The notes: a model not told the origin generated them from the letters alone. A DNA stretch of 64,000 nt from Yponomeuta sedellus (GCA_934045075.1 OW203727.1:13307501-13371500); one strand, 5' to 3'. Numbered from the stretch's first letter, positions 42,951-54,748 are shown. Numbers and translations: made by a program.

Positions 42951-45625
42951 TGTGCACATTGCGGCGCTGTCTGATTGGGAGCCACTTAAGCCTAGAGCGA
43001 TATTCGGAGATGCGGTCAAACTTCCGTAACCCGAAAATAAAACGGATTGCGAGGTTTTGAAGTCGCTCCAGCTTGTTTAGTAGCTCCTCAGTGGCATCGA
43101 GGTAGCAAACGTCCGCGTAATCTAGAATAAGTAGGATAAGACTTTGAGCCAGCATAATTTTAGTAGAGAAGGGAAGAAAGTTTTGCAATCGCTTGAGAGA
43201 GTGCATTGAGTAGTGAACTCGTCTGCTAACATCATTTATGTGATCTCTCCACGTCAGGTCGCAGGACGTTATCAGTCCAAGATTTTTAGCCTTCTTGGAA
43301 TAAGGAATCCAGATACCATCATAAAACAGTAGGGGTATGTTAGATACGTCGGTTCTACTCCGCAACTGACTACTACCGACAATCATTGCCTGTAACTTGG
43401 ACGGGTTCACTAGTAGTCCAAAGGCAGTAGCCCATGTGTGAATGGCATTCAGATCGTCATTTAATGCAGCAGCAGCTTTTGACGCGTCGCTTGGTACGAA
43501 ATGCCTATATAATTGCAGATCATCCGCATAGAGATGAAAGGAGGAAGACACCACTTTAGTGATCTCGTTTATAAAAACTGAAAAAAGTAACGGTGAGAGA
43601 ACGCCACCTGCGGAACACCAGCACTTAACACGGACCAGTCTGAGAAAGAGTTTTCATTTTTAATACACTGCTGACGATCGCGGAGATAAGATTCGAACCA
43701 GTTAATAACAGGAGGAGAAATATTGATAGAGCGAAGGATACCAAGAAGAACATCAAAGTCTACAGAGTTGAATGCATTGCTGAAGTCCAGCAATGCTACA
43801 AAAGACAGGCTTTTGGTATCCATGGCAGCGCGTATATCGTCAGTGACGTTCAGCAATGCACTCACCGTACTGTGTGATGGTCGAAAACCTGATTGGTAAG
43901 GACTCATAAGGTTATTAGAAGAAAGATAGAAATATAATTGCTTGTGTACAGCACTTTCCAACACCTTTGATAAGAGAGGTAGAATTTGATATAGGCCTAA
44001 AGTGGGATAGTGAAGTCAGACTTGGAATTTTGGGCATTTAAATTACATAAGCTTTCTTCCATTCTGTGGGAAACATACTTGTAAGGAGTGAGAAATTAAT
44101 TATGTGAGTTATAGGTGAAATGATTAAATCCAAGATCGGTAGAAGCATGTTCCTGCTTATATTGTCGCTACCCACAGCTTTAGAGGTGATAGAGAGAATA
44201 CTCCTCCTAACCTCCCTTTCCTCAACATCACGGAACTCGAACTGTACGCAGTTGGGTTTATTAGAATAAAGAAGGGAGGACAATGTTCCAGCTTTGGTGG
44301 CCATATCCAAGATTACAGGAGGTGTGGAAAAATGTATATTAAGTGCGTTTAAGTCCGGCATATCTGGTGTACTGTGTGAGACCTGACCTACACCCAAAGA
44401 TCGAAGAAATCTCCATGTGTGCTCTGGTGAAAGATTTTGGAGGGAAGAGTGGATGTACCGACGCTTAGCGTCTCTGCACATCCTATTACATATATTCCGC
44501 AGCCTCTTGTATGTCAAAAGATTGTTCTCCGACGGTTCCTTCCTTAAACTAGATTTGGCCCTATCCCTTTTGGACATTGCCTTTCTAATTGACTGGGTAA
44601 GCCAGGGAGCTGGCAGATGTTTTATCCTCACGGGTCTAACAGGAGCATGCACGTCAAAGACATTAGTGAGAATCGAAGTAAAGATTGCCACCTTTCCATC
44701 TACACTATCCGCATCACAAAAATCCGACCAGTCAACACCACTTAGGTCATCCTTCAAGCGATCCAAGTTAACGTTTTTAAAGTCGCGTTGAAAACTAACT
44801 TTACTACGCCGCTTCGGTGGGCGTACCTTATAAGTTAAATATATAAGATCATAGAATGAGAAGGGGGCCGACATTTGTCCGTGACTTTGGGTAGACGTTA
44901 CGTTTGTTGTAATAATTAGGTCAATGAGAGATGGTCTGCAGTTGGGAAAGTGGTGGGTAGCAGACAAAGGGAGGATTTGAAGATCAAGTGATGTAGTCAG
45001 GTCAGAAAGTCCCACAGATCTTGAGTCGTTTCTTAACAAACAAGTATTGAGATCACCCATCAAAATTATATGATTGTACATAGGTCTGAGATTATTGAGG
45101 GTTGTCTCAAGACTGTTAAAGTAATTGACCTTGTCATTTGGACTATACGCGACGCCCACCAAAATTTTCGTGTGGTGAAGGGTTACTTCAAGAAACATAT
45201 TTTCAAGTGTACCAGTATAATCACCCTGAGTTTGACTGACGACTGTGGCAGGGATCTGACTTCGAAGGTAAATACATACTCCTCCACCCCTAGCGCCGGT
45301 CAGTGCGGTCATTGCGAAATATTCTATAGCCTGGGAGAGAACAAGATGTTGAAGGAATTGAAGGTTTTAGCCATGACTCAGAGACCAGGATACAGTCTAC
45401 CTCACCCGAGCTAAAAGAAGCAAGAAGGTCAGTGTAATGAGCCATTACACTCTGAGCGTTGATGTGCACAACTTTGAGAAGAGAGGAACTAGAGGAAAAC
45501 ACTGTGTGAAGTTTGCGGTCAAGGGGAGAGCTGTCCGGATTGTTGGAACTGACATTACTGAGAGCATCGTCATATTCAGAAGAAGAGCATGATAGGAAAT
45601 CATAGTTAGAACCATCTAAAGACAT
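42951..45625 (-). pseudogene. Outer LINE ORF2: endonuclease and reverse transcriptase, several frameshifts
   Basis: Read from 45625 down. The endonuclease part has VVHINAQSVMAHYTDLL, LVSESWLKP, GGGVCIYLRS, GDLNTCLL and SLIDLIITT. The reverse transcriptase part has SVLESAVHKQL-like VLESAVHKQLYFYL, QSGFRPSHSTVSAL, LLDFSNAFNSVD, AGVPQ and the catalytic YADDLQLY (43530 region). Frame breaks lie near 45300, 44000 and 43600 (after AGVPQ). The C-terminal thumb region (LKRLQNFLPFSTKIMLAQSL) is cut by the mariner at 42950. It is not functional. Confidence 0.8.
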
Positions 45626-45650
45626 AAGTAGATAAATACAAATACTTAAA
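42951..45650 (-). mobile_element. Outer LINE (Jockey/CR1-like), main part
   Basis: A minus-strand non-LTR retrotransposon without a visible RNase H. It is interrupted by the mariner and, beyond 41211, by the TTA-flanked DNA element. The 5' end is not defined; coding sequence begins at about 45625 and the element may extend towards 45900. No ORF1 with zinc knuckles was found upstream, so it may be 5'-truncated or have a different ORF1. Confidence 0.75.
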
Positions 45651-45659
45651 TATTATATT

Positions 45660-46180
45660 AATATACAATACATATAACATAAATATGTACTTTTATGTCT
45701 TACTATTTTAGCGAATTGCTATTACTAAAATATTAGACACCAGCACCGGTTGACCGCAAGAGTTAACAGAAATTTTCCACAAAAATATCACAATACACTG
45801 AGTAAAAAAAAAACACAAAGACAAATCAGGAGACAAAATTATTAACATTTCAGAACGTACTTTGCGAGGTTGACTCTAAAGTTACTACGTCGTATTTTAT
45901 GTGAAATTATTGCTCTTTAAATGACAGTCTTTGTTAAAAAATAATGTCCTAACCTTATCTCGTATATGAAACAGTCTTCTTCAAAATGTCTGCTGCAAAC
46001 TCACGTGATTTTGTTCGATATCAATTTGATCGTGAAGTCCACATTTGTTGCATTGTGCTTTCTTCGGGTAACCTGAAATAAGTAATTATTAATTAAAAAC
46101 CACTATAATCAGCCATAAATACACCCTTGAAGTTCTTTATTAATTTGACAGCACACTGCAGATTAAAATCCAGTACTGCT
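45660..46180. other. Flank of the outer LINE; possible small exon at 45981-46072
   Basis: AT-rich non-coding sequence that probably includes the LINE 5' end. On the minus strand TTATTTCAG at 46073-46081 could be an acceptor for a 92-base segment reading YPKKAQCNKCGLHDQIDIEQ and ending at a TGA (45981). One CxxC pair is visible, but there is no known domain. Confidence 0.3.
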
Positions 46181-46189
46181 GGACACCTT

Positions 46190-46375
46190 TCTTTCACAAT
46201 AGTGATGCGATTTGTTGCTACATTATTATTATATTACTAGAAGTAGATTATGTTACGAACTGTTACCAAGAGCTTGCCGATAAACTGCATTAGCAGTTTG
46301 GCAAACTATTGATATTGTAATCGTGCACTGTTTACAGTGAATAAATATATAAATAAATAATAATAATAATGTAGC
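46190..46375 (+). repeat. Retroelement tail with (TAA)n
   Basis: GTTTACAGTGAATAAATATA is followed by TAAATAAATAATAATAATAA, a poly(A) signal with a simple-sequence tail as on truncated LINE copies. Confidence 0.4.
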
Positions 46376-46424
46376 GAAAACTATTCAAGTTCATTTTCTA
46401 TAAGATATCGATATCAACCCTTTA

Positions 46425-46674
46425 TATGTCCCCACTGTTGCGGCACGGGTCTATTCTTGTATTGCAGGAAGGTTGGGCCATACTCCACCACGGGGGCCAA
46501 GTCCGGATTGGTGGAGAATTGTAAGACAGTGGATGGCCTTACTGTTAGAAGTTATCAAGCCGCCCATAAGGCCTCCGACATAGCTTAACGACTCCCATTA
46601 CATGACAGCCGGCACCAACGGCTAAACGTGCCTTGTGAAGCACGGAAGGTATAACTTCCGTGCTTCACAAGGCA
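46425..46674. repeat. Copy of the 7-kb repeat module, ending in a perfect 20-bp hairpin
   Basis: TATGTCCCCACTGTTGCGGC through AGGAAGGTTGGGCCATACTC, CACCACGGGGGCCAAGTCC and CATTACATGACAGCCGGCAC match the module at 7450-7610. It ends with TGCCTTGTGAAGCACGGAAG (46629-46648) and its exact complement (46655-46674) round a 6-base loop. Confidence 0.7.
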
Positions 46675-46679
46675 AGGCA

Positions 46680-48020
46680 ATAGAACTTTATTATGAGTTC
46701 TAAATTTTTTGAAAGTAGGTGGAATTATTATAAGTAAAAATTGTATTAAAACCCCTTTTGGTAGTTTTTATTTTATCATGCTGAAACTTTAAAATAATAT
46801 CAATAATAATAATATTATCAATAAAAAATATCAATGCAATCAATAGATTCAAACAGAAATATATTAATCGATAATCATAAACAATCGAATCGGAAACTTC
46901 ATAGAACGTTACTAAATCAAGCTTTCAAAAGTCAATTAACATTAATGAAATAAACACGAGAAATAAAAAAAAAACTTCTTTACTAAGTATCGATAACTTT
47001 TTCACTGAGGTAGTGGGAAACTCCCATCCCTATCGCCCTAAAATAAACAACAAACTTGTTAATATGATTAAATTGAATATAATCATGATGATTTATTAAC
47101 TTTGAAACACTATTCTCAAATGATATTAAAGCTATGTTGCAATTCTTTATTCATTAGCTCATAGTTAAAATCCAAGCGAAAAAACCACTACAAAGTAAGT
47201 ACACAAATTGAGTCTTACCGATGGAAGCTGATGAAGGTGGTTTTATTTTCTCTTCTCCCGAATGGGTTTTACATCCCAATATCACACACGCCATTTCGAT
47301 GTATAACGTATACTCCATACTACGAATATCCACTGAAATCCACTTCAGATTGTCTTAAAACATCCCAAAAAACACAAGCTTTTCGGAGACGACGCACTCC
47401 AACATCTGTTGTCTAACATACTGCCCAAGCGAAGGTACTTGGTAGCCCACTACAAGCTGTGATTTTCTAGACATCTCTAATTCGGTAGCATAATGGTAAC
47501 CAAAGGTAACCAACTGACAATTGAGGGTGGTATGTTTTGATTAATAAATCATCACATTACTATATTTTTCACTGTCTAACACGTGGTTGGCGACGTTTCA
47601 AACTAACGAGACAGACATTGTGTCAGGTGTTCATTTTATAACGCTCCGTCTATGCTTTAGTTCTTATTCTGAATTTCGTGCAAAGAAAAACATGTACTAT
47701 GCAAAGTTTTATTAGTTATCTATTTACTAATAAGATATTTAGGGTTATTCATTATATTTGAGAAATTACGTCTGTCTTATGGCTGCTCCTGGGCTATAAG
47801 CCCCATAGAAAAAATATAATCGCGATTAAAACGTTCTTGACCAACCCTTAACAATGCAAGGGTCATCTTGTATAGTTATCTAGTCATGGAGTTTCGCTAT
47901 ATGTCCGTCCATCTTTCCGCGGATATAAAGAACAGAGTACAAACCCAACATAGACGCCGCATAGTACGCTCATATGTATGAGGACCACAATCTAAATAGG
48001 ATATGGACCTACATACTATT
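46680..48020. other. No gene recognised; low-copy repeat-like segment near 47800-47950
   Basis: The segment around CAATGCAAGGGTCATC and CGCTATATGTCCGTCC has the look of a common lepidopteran repeat. The rest is unassigned. Confidence 0.3.
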
Positions 48021-48021
48021 C

Positions 48022-48175
48022 TTCTCAGGCTATATTAGTCTACTGCTGGACATAGCCCGCCCCTAATGAGCGCCATAGCGCCTTCTCATCGGCGCGTATG
48101 GTCATCCCACCTGGTCGGAGGGAGTCCTACACTACGTTTGCCGAGTCGCGGTCTCCACCGAAGAACACATACTAC
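48022..48175 (+). repeat. LINE 3'-region fragment (CTACTGCTGGACATAGCC)
   Basis: CTACTGCTGGACATAGCCCG, GCGCCATAGCGCCTTCTC, CCACCTGGTCGGAGGGAGTC and GTCGCGGTCTCCA follow the order of a very common lepidopteran LINE 3' region. A related scrap, CCCACTGCTGGGCATC, lies at about 51829. Confidence 0.6.
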
Positions 48176-48179
48176 ATAC

Positions 48180-49280
48180 AATTGAATACTTTTTATTTCA
48201 TCTTTTTCATTATTTATTTGGGCAATAAATAACATTTAATTTCACATAAAACAGGACTCGTGTTAAATTTTAAATCAAATTAAGAACATGGCCATAAAAA
48301 TGATTTATTGTTAGTAAAAATAAGGTCCAAAAGATCTCTACAGTTGAGCAATATGGAAGTCAATATTAAATTACGGATACTAAGAACTACAAAACTAGAC
48401 CACTTACGTCTTGTAAAATATTTTAAATATCAATACAAGTACAGTTTACATTTGTTCCGAAGCCTTTTAAGTCGCCCACTGTACAAGAATATTAAGAATC
48501 TGATTAAAATTAAGGTATATACAGGCTGAACACCGGGTGGTTTGAAAGCCACAACTATGTAACTAGTATTAAAAAATACCATTGCTATAGATTAATTTAA
48601 AGTATAGACATAAACAAACAAAGAATCTAGTTGAGAAATCTTGTTTTAAAAACTGTCCAAATTTCCACCGCCTCTCCGTCTATCAGAACAATTAAGCCGT
48701 GGACCTGCGACACGCAAGCACCGCTCTCGCTGGCTACTTATGGTTCTAATAAATTCGAGTTTGAGTCGAGATATTTTTGGCAAGTGTCATTTTTAGAAAA
48801 AAAGAAACGAAATAAACTAAATTCTTTTTTGTAAATAAATAAAATAAAAATAATATAATAAATAAAAATGTATTCAATAGCTATTGTTAAGGCACGTTTT
48901 AAGGCATAGTTTTCAAACCACCTAAAATACATATTGTATAAATGACGATGCGCAGTCAATTGTACATCATCAATACTGTTCATAAATAAGATCATCAATA
49001 CTGTTCATAGTACTGGTACAGTACTTGCACTCGACAGAAAATAAATTACGGGTGTTTTTGTTTTAAACTGCAAACAGTTTAAGATTTAGGAACTAGTTAC
49101 TGTTTCTTATTCGACTTTAATATATTATATATATGGCTTATCATCTGAGCGAAATAGCACAAGCGTATCTATCATTTATGATGTTTTTGTAAAACTAGTG
49201 GCACACCATGGCATTTTATACAAATTAACGCTGTTTCAGCTATCAATATCAAGGCAGTTTGCAACTTTTCTCAAGTAACA
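48180..49280. other. No recognised feature
   Basis: AT-rich DNA downstream of Mri1. Short frames only; no domain. Confidence 0.35.
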
Positions 49281-49284
49281 CGTT

Positions 49285-52200
49285 TTACTTTGGTATGAGC
49301 TCCTTTAACTTCTCTGGGGCGCACACCCCCTTTTCGGTAATGATTCCCGTGATGAGGCTCGCTGGTGTCACGTCAAAAGACGGATTCCAGCAGTTGATAC
49401 CTGAAAATAAATTAACGAGGTTATGCGAGGTACAGCGCAGCAGTAGTAGCTATAGTTAGATCTGAAATTTCCGCACTTGGCCTTATAGTTAGGCCAGTGT
49501 ACGTAGCAAGCGCGCTGAGGTATTTAAACACCTCAGACCCTTAGGTTGACCAAGGACAGTAAAAGTAATTGTGTTGAGTATTATCAAAATATATTTACTA
49601 TAAGATACTGGTACAAATGATTACCTCGGGCCGCTATCCTATGCTCGCCAATGTGCGTCATCTCCCTGTCGGGTCGCTCCTCGATTTTGATGTGGTCGCC
49701 GGAGACCAGCGCCAGATCCACGGACGTGAGGGGCGCGGCCACGTAAAACGGCACGCCGTGGTGCCGCGCCACTATGGCGATCTGATATGTGCCTATCTTG
49801 TTAGCCGTGTCGCCGTTCGCGGCCACCTGGAAGGAGAGATTTCTTCTTTAGGATCATCATAATCCCATAGGTGGCCCCGAGGCATCTTCACGTTTCTATT
49901 TTACAAAATCCTGCACTGAAATCCAGTGTTTTCCGGTCACCAGCCCGGATAAGATGCGTAGTGTATGTACAGGTTGCTAAAAATTTTGATCCAGTTCAAA
50001 TATTTTACTTTGCCAAAATGTCCCTATAGTAAAAAACCCTGCTATTTTATTTAATAGAAATTTCTCATAGGTACAAGTAATCATAGAATTCATGGGTAGT
50101 TGAGAGCTCAAATACCTAGGCTTGGGCTACTCACATTGGGTCGCTCACGCACCCTATACGACGAGTGGTGCTGATATTGAGTCTTCACAAGGAACATAAT
50201 TTGGTATGAGAGGCCTATCATGGAGTAGACAAGCAGAGTATACGTCTGTCATGTTAGGGGGTCAAATTGGAGCCTCTGAGTCTGAGGCTTCAACAAAACC
50301 TAGGGTCAGACTTACCCTATCGGCGCCTACGACGACGGCGCTGATTTTGCGCGAGCGCATGAGTGCGGCCACCATACTGTCCACGACCAGCGTCGCCGGT
50401 ATCTGCTCGTGCACCAACTCGTAAGCCGTCAGCCGCGCACCCTGGTTGTACGGCCGCGTCTCCGTGCAGTACACGTGCTCTAAAATCAAAGCAGGCTTTC
50501 AACCATCGGAGGGTACTGCAGTACAATGGGGTCCATACCACTAAGATTTGACAAAGAACTACTTTAGTAACAAAAACCAGCCAAAAACGTGTTGGGCCGG
50601 AGTTACGCAGTGTAGGGTTCAGAAGAAGGAGAGGTTTTTACTTGATTTACAGAACTAACAACTACGTATTATAATTTTCAATAGAACTAATTAAAAATCA
50701 TATTTTTAGACTAAGGATAATGTAATTAAAAATCTAAATCTAATATAATTAAAAATCAGATTTTTAATTATATTACATTTACATAGACCTAAGAGACGTT
50801 TAGATGACAATGATGTCTGGAATTAAAGCATGTAAGATGCATAAGTCTTGTAAAAATTGTGTAAACCCTGTTAATTACTTTGAAAAGACTAAGTTTGGAG
50901 CTTTTTTTGTCCATTTTTTCTCCAAAATGATCTAGATTTTGAAATGGACACCTAGTTTGACTTGTAACGTTCATTAAGCCGCAGTATCGCGCTACTTTGA
51001 ATAAAACCTTTTCATTTCATTTCAATGTATTTTATTTTCTGGTGTGTGCAATAAAGAGTTCTAATCTCATTATGTCGTTTATGATCTACCCATAGATCGC
51101 AAATACAGTCATACTAAACTTTGTCCAAAAATTGTAGAAGTTAAAGAGTAAGGGTTTGCTCAGAGTTTTTGACGGTTTTACTTAATTTCCTGCACTTACA
51201 AGCATTATAAAAATAAAAACTACAGTAATTCCATTAAAAAGATGTATTGTGCTTAATCCAAGCTAGTTAATGGACTTAGGGCCAATTTCTGAATTGAGAA
51301 TTTCACTAAGTAATTAGTTAACTGTAGTGCTCTCTTGGAATTTCTCAGCAAAGAGCGCGTCGTAACGTTACACAGGTATTTACTCAGTGAAGTTCTTCAA
51401 TTCAGAAACCGGCCCATAATATTCGATAAGGTATTATAAGAGCTTATAAAGATAAGGCTTATAAAGTTTCACTTCCGGTTTCTTCAATTTTTGGACAAAC
51501 TGTACCGTTTCTTAGCGCGGCAGGCACCCACTCGGAGCCGAGTGTTCTAGCCCACATATTCGGATAATGTAAATATTATGCTGGGTAGTACGACGACGCT
51601 AGTCGTGCGTTTTAAACGTTTTAAATGTCAAAAGACGCGACATTCCTGATTCCAGTACCTACAATTAACGCCGCAAAACGCGACTCGTGCAATCGTACTA
51701 CCCAGACACGCGTCCTAAAAATAAAGTTGCTTAATTCGTTCAGCTTTTCAGTAACCATTCCTATAACCATTCATCTAAGATTCTGCAGCAACAAATCTTA
51801 ATCTATCTATTAACCAATCAATTGATCCCACTGCTGGGCATCTAGTTCACTTTCCTGTCACGCTAACCCTCAAATTTCCATGCCAATCTCATCCAGGGCT
51901 TTCCAACAGAATCATAATGTTATTAATTGCATCACAACTTACCTAGTCTTTTAGCCTCATGAAGTGACCTAATAACACCTAGTGCTGTTCCATAGCCAGC
52001 TGTAGCCAAGGAGCCAGTGTTACAGTGCGTAAGGATTCGGACTTGACCATCGCCTTCCAGTCTACTCAGGATGATACTCGAACCGAAGCGTCCAATCGCT
52101 TTATTGTCCTCTATATCTTTGGTTAACATATTCTCGACGGCAATAATGAATCTAAAATAAGATGATCATCATTATCAAAACATACCTAAGCTGGTAGACT

Positions 52201-53739
52201 TACCACCTTTTCAAGTTTATCTTTTCGGTAAGAATAAATGCAGTTACAGAAGTGGATTGGTATTTATAGAACTGTTAATTGATGATTCTGAGTTATTACA
52301 GCAAATTGACTGTAGCCCATTGCTGGCAAACATTGATGATTAGATCGCCAAACGAATTACATCTTTATGCACTGTATGTAGATGTTATATTGGGTTGTAG
52401 TCTTTCAAATATTGACTTTTGCAACTAATGAATGTGACAGGGCAATATATTGGTGTAGCTTTCGAGTATGTTGCTTACCAACCTCTCCTTAAAATCACTA
52501 GGTGTAACATTTTCGTCAGCACTCAGAGTATTTGCTAAATTTATAAGTTCCTCGGCTGCCAACTTTATGTTCACAGCTGTTGGTCGGGCAGAGACCAGGT
52601 AATTAAGCTTACCTTCAATCTGTAAATATAACAATTTATCTGCTAAATTTAAAGGTCCTCTCTGAACACTTCAAAATAACTCTTTAAAATAACCCAACTA
52701 TTCGGAAAAAGATGCACTAAGAAATTTGTAGTAAGAATAGAGGTAAAAAAGTGGGGTACTAAAAATGGGGTTGGAAATTTGCCAAGAAACATTAAACAAA
52801 ACGACCAACATTCATCAAAATGTTTAAATATTAGTTACTTACTACAAGATTAATTAAAATGTTAGATGATCATTTTACGAGTTTGACTTAGGCAGAATAG
52901 TAAATTTTCTAGTAATACCCTGGAATCAATTAGTTACACTATGTAAACTAATGGTGAATATGTCAATATTCACTTTGAAAGACCAACTGGCTAGCTCTAG
53001 CAATGTTACATTTTGTTAATTTATTGTTCTATTGAAAAATTACCTCTTGCCTCATAATCTTCTTATCAGAGCTGTTGTCGTGTAGCAGTTCTATGGCCAG
53101 TGATAAGCACCCCACTATCGCTATAGCAGGGGCCCCTCTGACCTGTAAGGAAGAAATAATCAATTGTGATGCTGGGTGTAAAATTTAATGGTTACCTAGT
53201 TGATTTAGGTTCTATGTGAGATTAGGAGTTATCTTCATGAGCCTACGTTTGTCAACCGCTTGACAAAGAGCTTAATTGCAGAGTGCTGGGTATAGGGCTT
53301 TACCCCTTTGCACCAAACAAGTAATTAACTATGGTAAGGAGACCTTTTCAATAGGTGTTTTGTTTGAACTTACTTATAAATTTGTTTGATATTTACATAA
53401 GATAGAGTTATCAGATCTACTCTTTAAACAGAGACATCATGTGACTTGCTGATGGTTGAACTTTTTGGTTAAGATGTTAAAATTGATGTGGGGACATTCA
53501 CTAGCTGATGATTTATTTGTTTTCGATTTCTGTTGAAAGCTAATATTGGCAACCATAATTTGGTTGCAATTTCAGAGTATAATTAAAGTTAGGTTACTAA
53601 AATTTACCTGCATTTTATTTATGACCTTCCAACCGTCTTCTACGCCTTTGATGGTCACATATCTTGTCTGGAGCGGCAGCAAGATTTGATCCAGGATTTC
53701 TAAAGAACCCCTCTTGTACTTTATCGACTCTAAACTCAT
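49285..53739 (-). CDS. Mri1: Methylthioribose-1-phosphate isomerase (7 exons, 352 aa)
   Basis: It converts 5-methylthioribose-1-phosphate to the ribulose form in cytosolic methionine salvage. Coding exons, in gene order: 53608-53739, 53044-53142, 52483-52619, 51943-52151, 50316-50479, 49625-49826, 49285-49400. All introns are GT-AG, and the exons join in phase to 1059 bases. Family signatures: [10 protein letters not shown] (exon 2), [12 protein letters not shown] (exon 3), [19 protein letters not shown] (exon 4), [16 protein letters not shown] and VVVGADR (exon 5), [13 protein letters not shown] (exon 6), [20 protein letters not shown] (exon 7). The catalytic Cys (about 166, in THCNTG) and Asp (about 246, in GADR) are 80 residues apart, as in bacterial MtnA. 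Exon 3 must end at AGAG|GTTGGT to keep phase, although GTAAGC four bases later looks like a better donor. An I-like LINE lies about 200 bp upstream. Confidence 0.93.
50990..51075 (+). repeat. LINE 3'-end fragment inside Mri1 intron 4
   Basis: CGCGCTACTTTGAATAAAAC is followed by TTCATTTCATTTCAATG and GTGTGTGCAATAAAGAGTTC, a truncated LINE tail in the intron between exons 4 and 5. Confidence 0.4.
51279..51415. repeat. 137-bp MITE with GGGCC ends inside Mri1 intron 4
   Basis: The left end GGGCCAATTTCTGAATTGAG and the right end, which reads GGGCCGGTTTCTGAATTGAA on the other strand, are inverted over about 35 bases. They continue into TTCACTNAGTAA in both. Flanks are TTA and ATA, a decayed three-base duplication as for Harbinger-type MITEs. 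No coding content. Confidence 0.8.
51582..51707. repeat. Small MITE, GGGTAGTACGACG family, copy 3, in Mri1 intron 4
   Basis: CTGGGTAGTACGACGACGCT at the left and CAATCGTACTACCCAG at the right are inverted. It shares TTTTAAATGTCAAAA and CGCAAAACGCG with copies at 1844 and 4857. It differs in that TTTTAAACG is partly duplicated. Confidence 0.7.
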
Positions 53740-53744
53740 GTTTA

Positions 53745-53938
53745 GATACTTTGAGACTGCAAACCCACAAGTTGGTCGTACTTTGAAGGGCTTTAAATAT
53801 TCGTAGCAGTGAAGGCTATGCTATAATATTCGTTCAGCAATAATGAAAGAAGCATTCAAAATGCTATTTGGTGAAACATTTACCTAGGATTTTTCGAAAT
53901 AACAATATTCTTACGATTTGTTAAAGTTGGTGAATGAA
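53745..53938 (-). promoter_or_regulatory. Probable Mri1 leader and promoter interval
   Basis: This is the roughly 200-base stretch between the Mri1 ATG (53739) and the poly(A) end of the I-like LINE 2. It is AT-rich, and no clear TATA box or initiator was identified. If the native promoter was longer, the LINE has pushed it more than 6.5 kb away. Confidence 0.35.
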
Positions 53939-53947
53939 GTTTGTCAT
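53939..53947. repeat. Target-site duplication of I-like LINE 2 (3' side)
   Basis: GTTTGTCAT on the plus strand, repeated at 60455-60463 just beyond the 5' end of the element. Nine bases is short enough that chance cannot be fully excluded. Confidence 0.65.
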
Positions 53948-53984
53948 TTTTTTTTTTTTTTTTAGTTCATCCCGCAAGGAACCG

Positions 53985-54240
53985 GCTAAGGTCTTAGACC
54001 ATGCTGCCACGTCTTTGGTTTTTGTTCTTCATTATGAGTTTTTGGGAGGTTAGTCTTCAGTATAATAAATTTTTATGCTGCCATGTCTTTGGTTTCTATT
54101 CTTCATTATGAATTTTTGGGAAGTTAAAGTCTTCAGTAATATATTTTTCATGCTGCCACGTCTTTGGTTTCTGTTCTTCATTATGAATTTTTGGGAGGTT
54201 AAAGTCTCCAGTAATATATTTTCGTCTTCAGTTTTAATTA
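53985..54240 (-). repeat. About 70-bp tandem repeat in the LINE 2 3' region
   Basis: Three tandem copies of a unit that reads, on the minus strand, CTCCCAAAAATTCATAATGA, then AGAA, then CAGAAACCAAAGACGTGGCA and GCATG. They lie between the ORF2 stop and the poly(A) tract. The last copy leads into GGTCTAAGACCTTAGCCGG. Confidence 0.8.
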
Positions 54241-54503
54241 TATAAAATGTCCAATCCAATTTTAGTAAAATCCGTGTAATTTTACGTCGTGTCCGTCGAA
54301 TTAGTCAATCCGTGATATTAAGTCAATTAAGGCAACACATACTCTTTTCTTTTTTGGTCGAAATCGAAACGTCAAAACAAACAAACCAAAAATATTACAT
54401 AACCTTACAAATTCTAAATATTATGTACAAGTCCATTTAGAAAATATTTTACACGGCTAAAAGTCGTATTCGAGTATTAAACAAAATCAATATACAAGAA
54501 AAA

Positions 54504-54748
54504 CTAAATCTGTCCTACAGTGTTAATTATGAATCTGAACAAAGACAAAAATGTGGAAGTATTTACAAGAAGAGCCTGAATGGAGCGCGGCACTGACTCT
54601 GGACTGCTATAGATTTCAATCAGCTCATCCATTAGCACAAGGCGCTGGATGCCAAAGGATGGGCATTCGAAGAATAGATGATGTAAGGATTGCTCAGTTT
54701 GGGAGCTGCAATGGGTTGGTGGGTAAAGTTGGGGGCGGCGGAGTAGGC
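54504..54748 (-). pseudogene. LINE 2 ORF2, C-terminal end
   Basis: Minus-strand frame giving HCSSQTEQSLHHLFFECPSF and ending FIINTVGQI at 54504. It matches the end of LINE 1 ORF2 (HCNSAPQSLHHIFYTC). It is separated from the rest of ORF2 by the foldback element. The first residues, before HC, do not match LINE 1; about 30 codons seem to be missing at the junction. Confidence 0.8.

Noticed and set aside
44417..45414. Plus-strand frames of 114-124 codons
   Set aside because: They are antisense to the endonuclease region of the outer LINE ORF2 and have no domain of their own.
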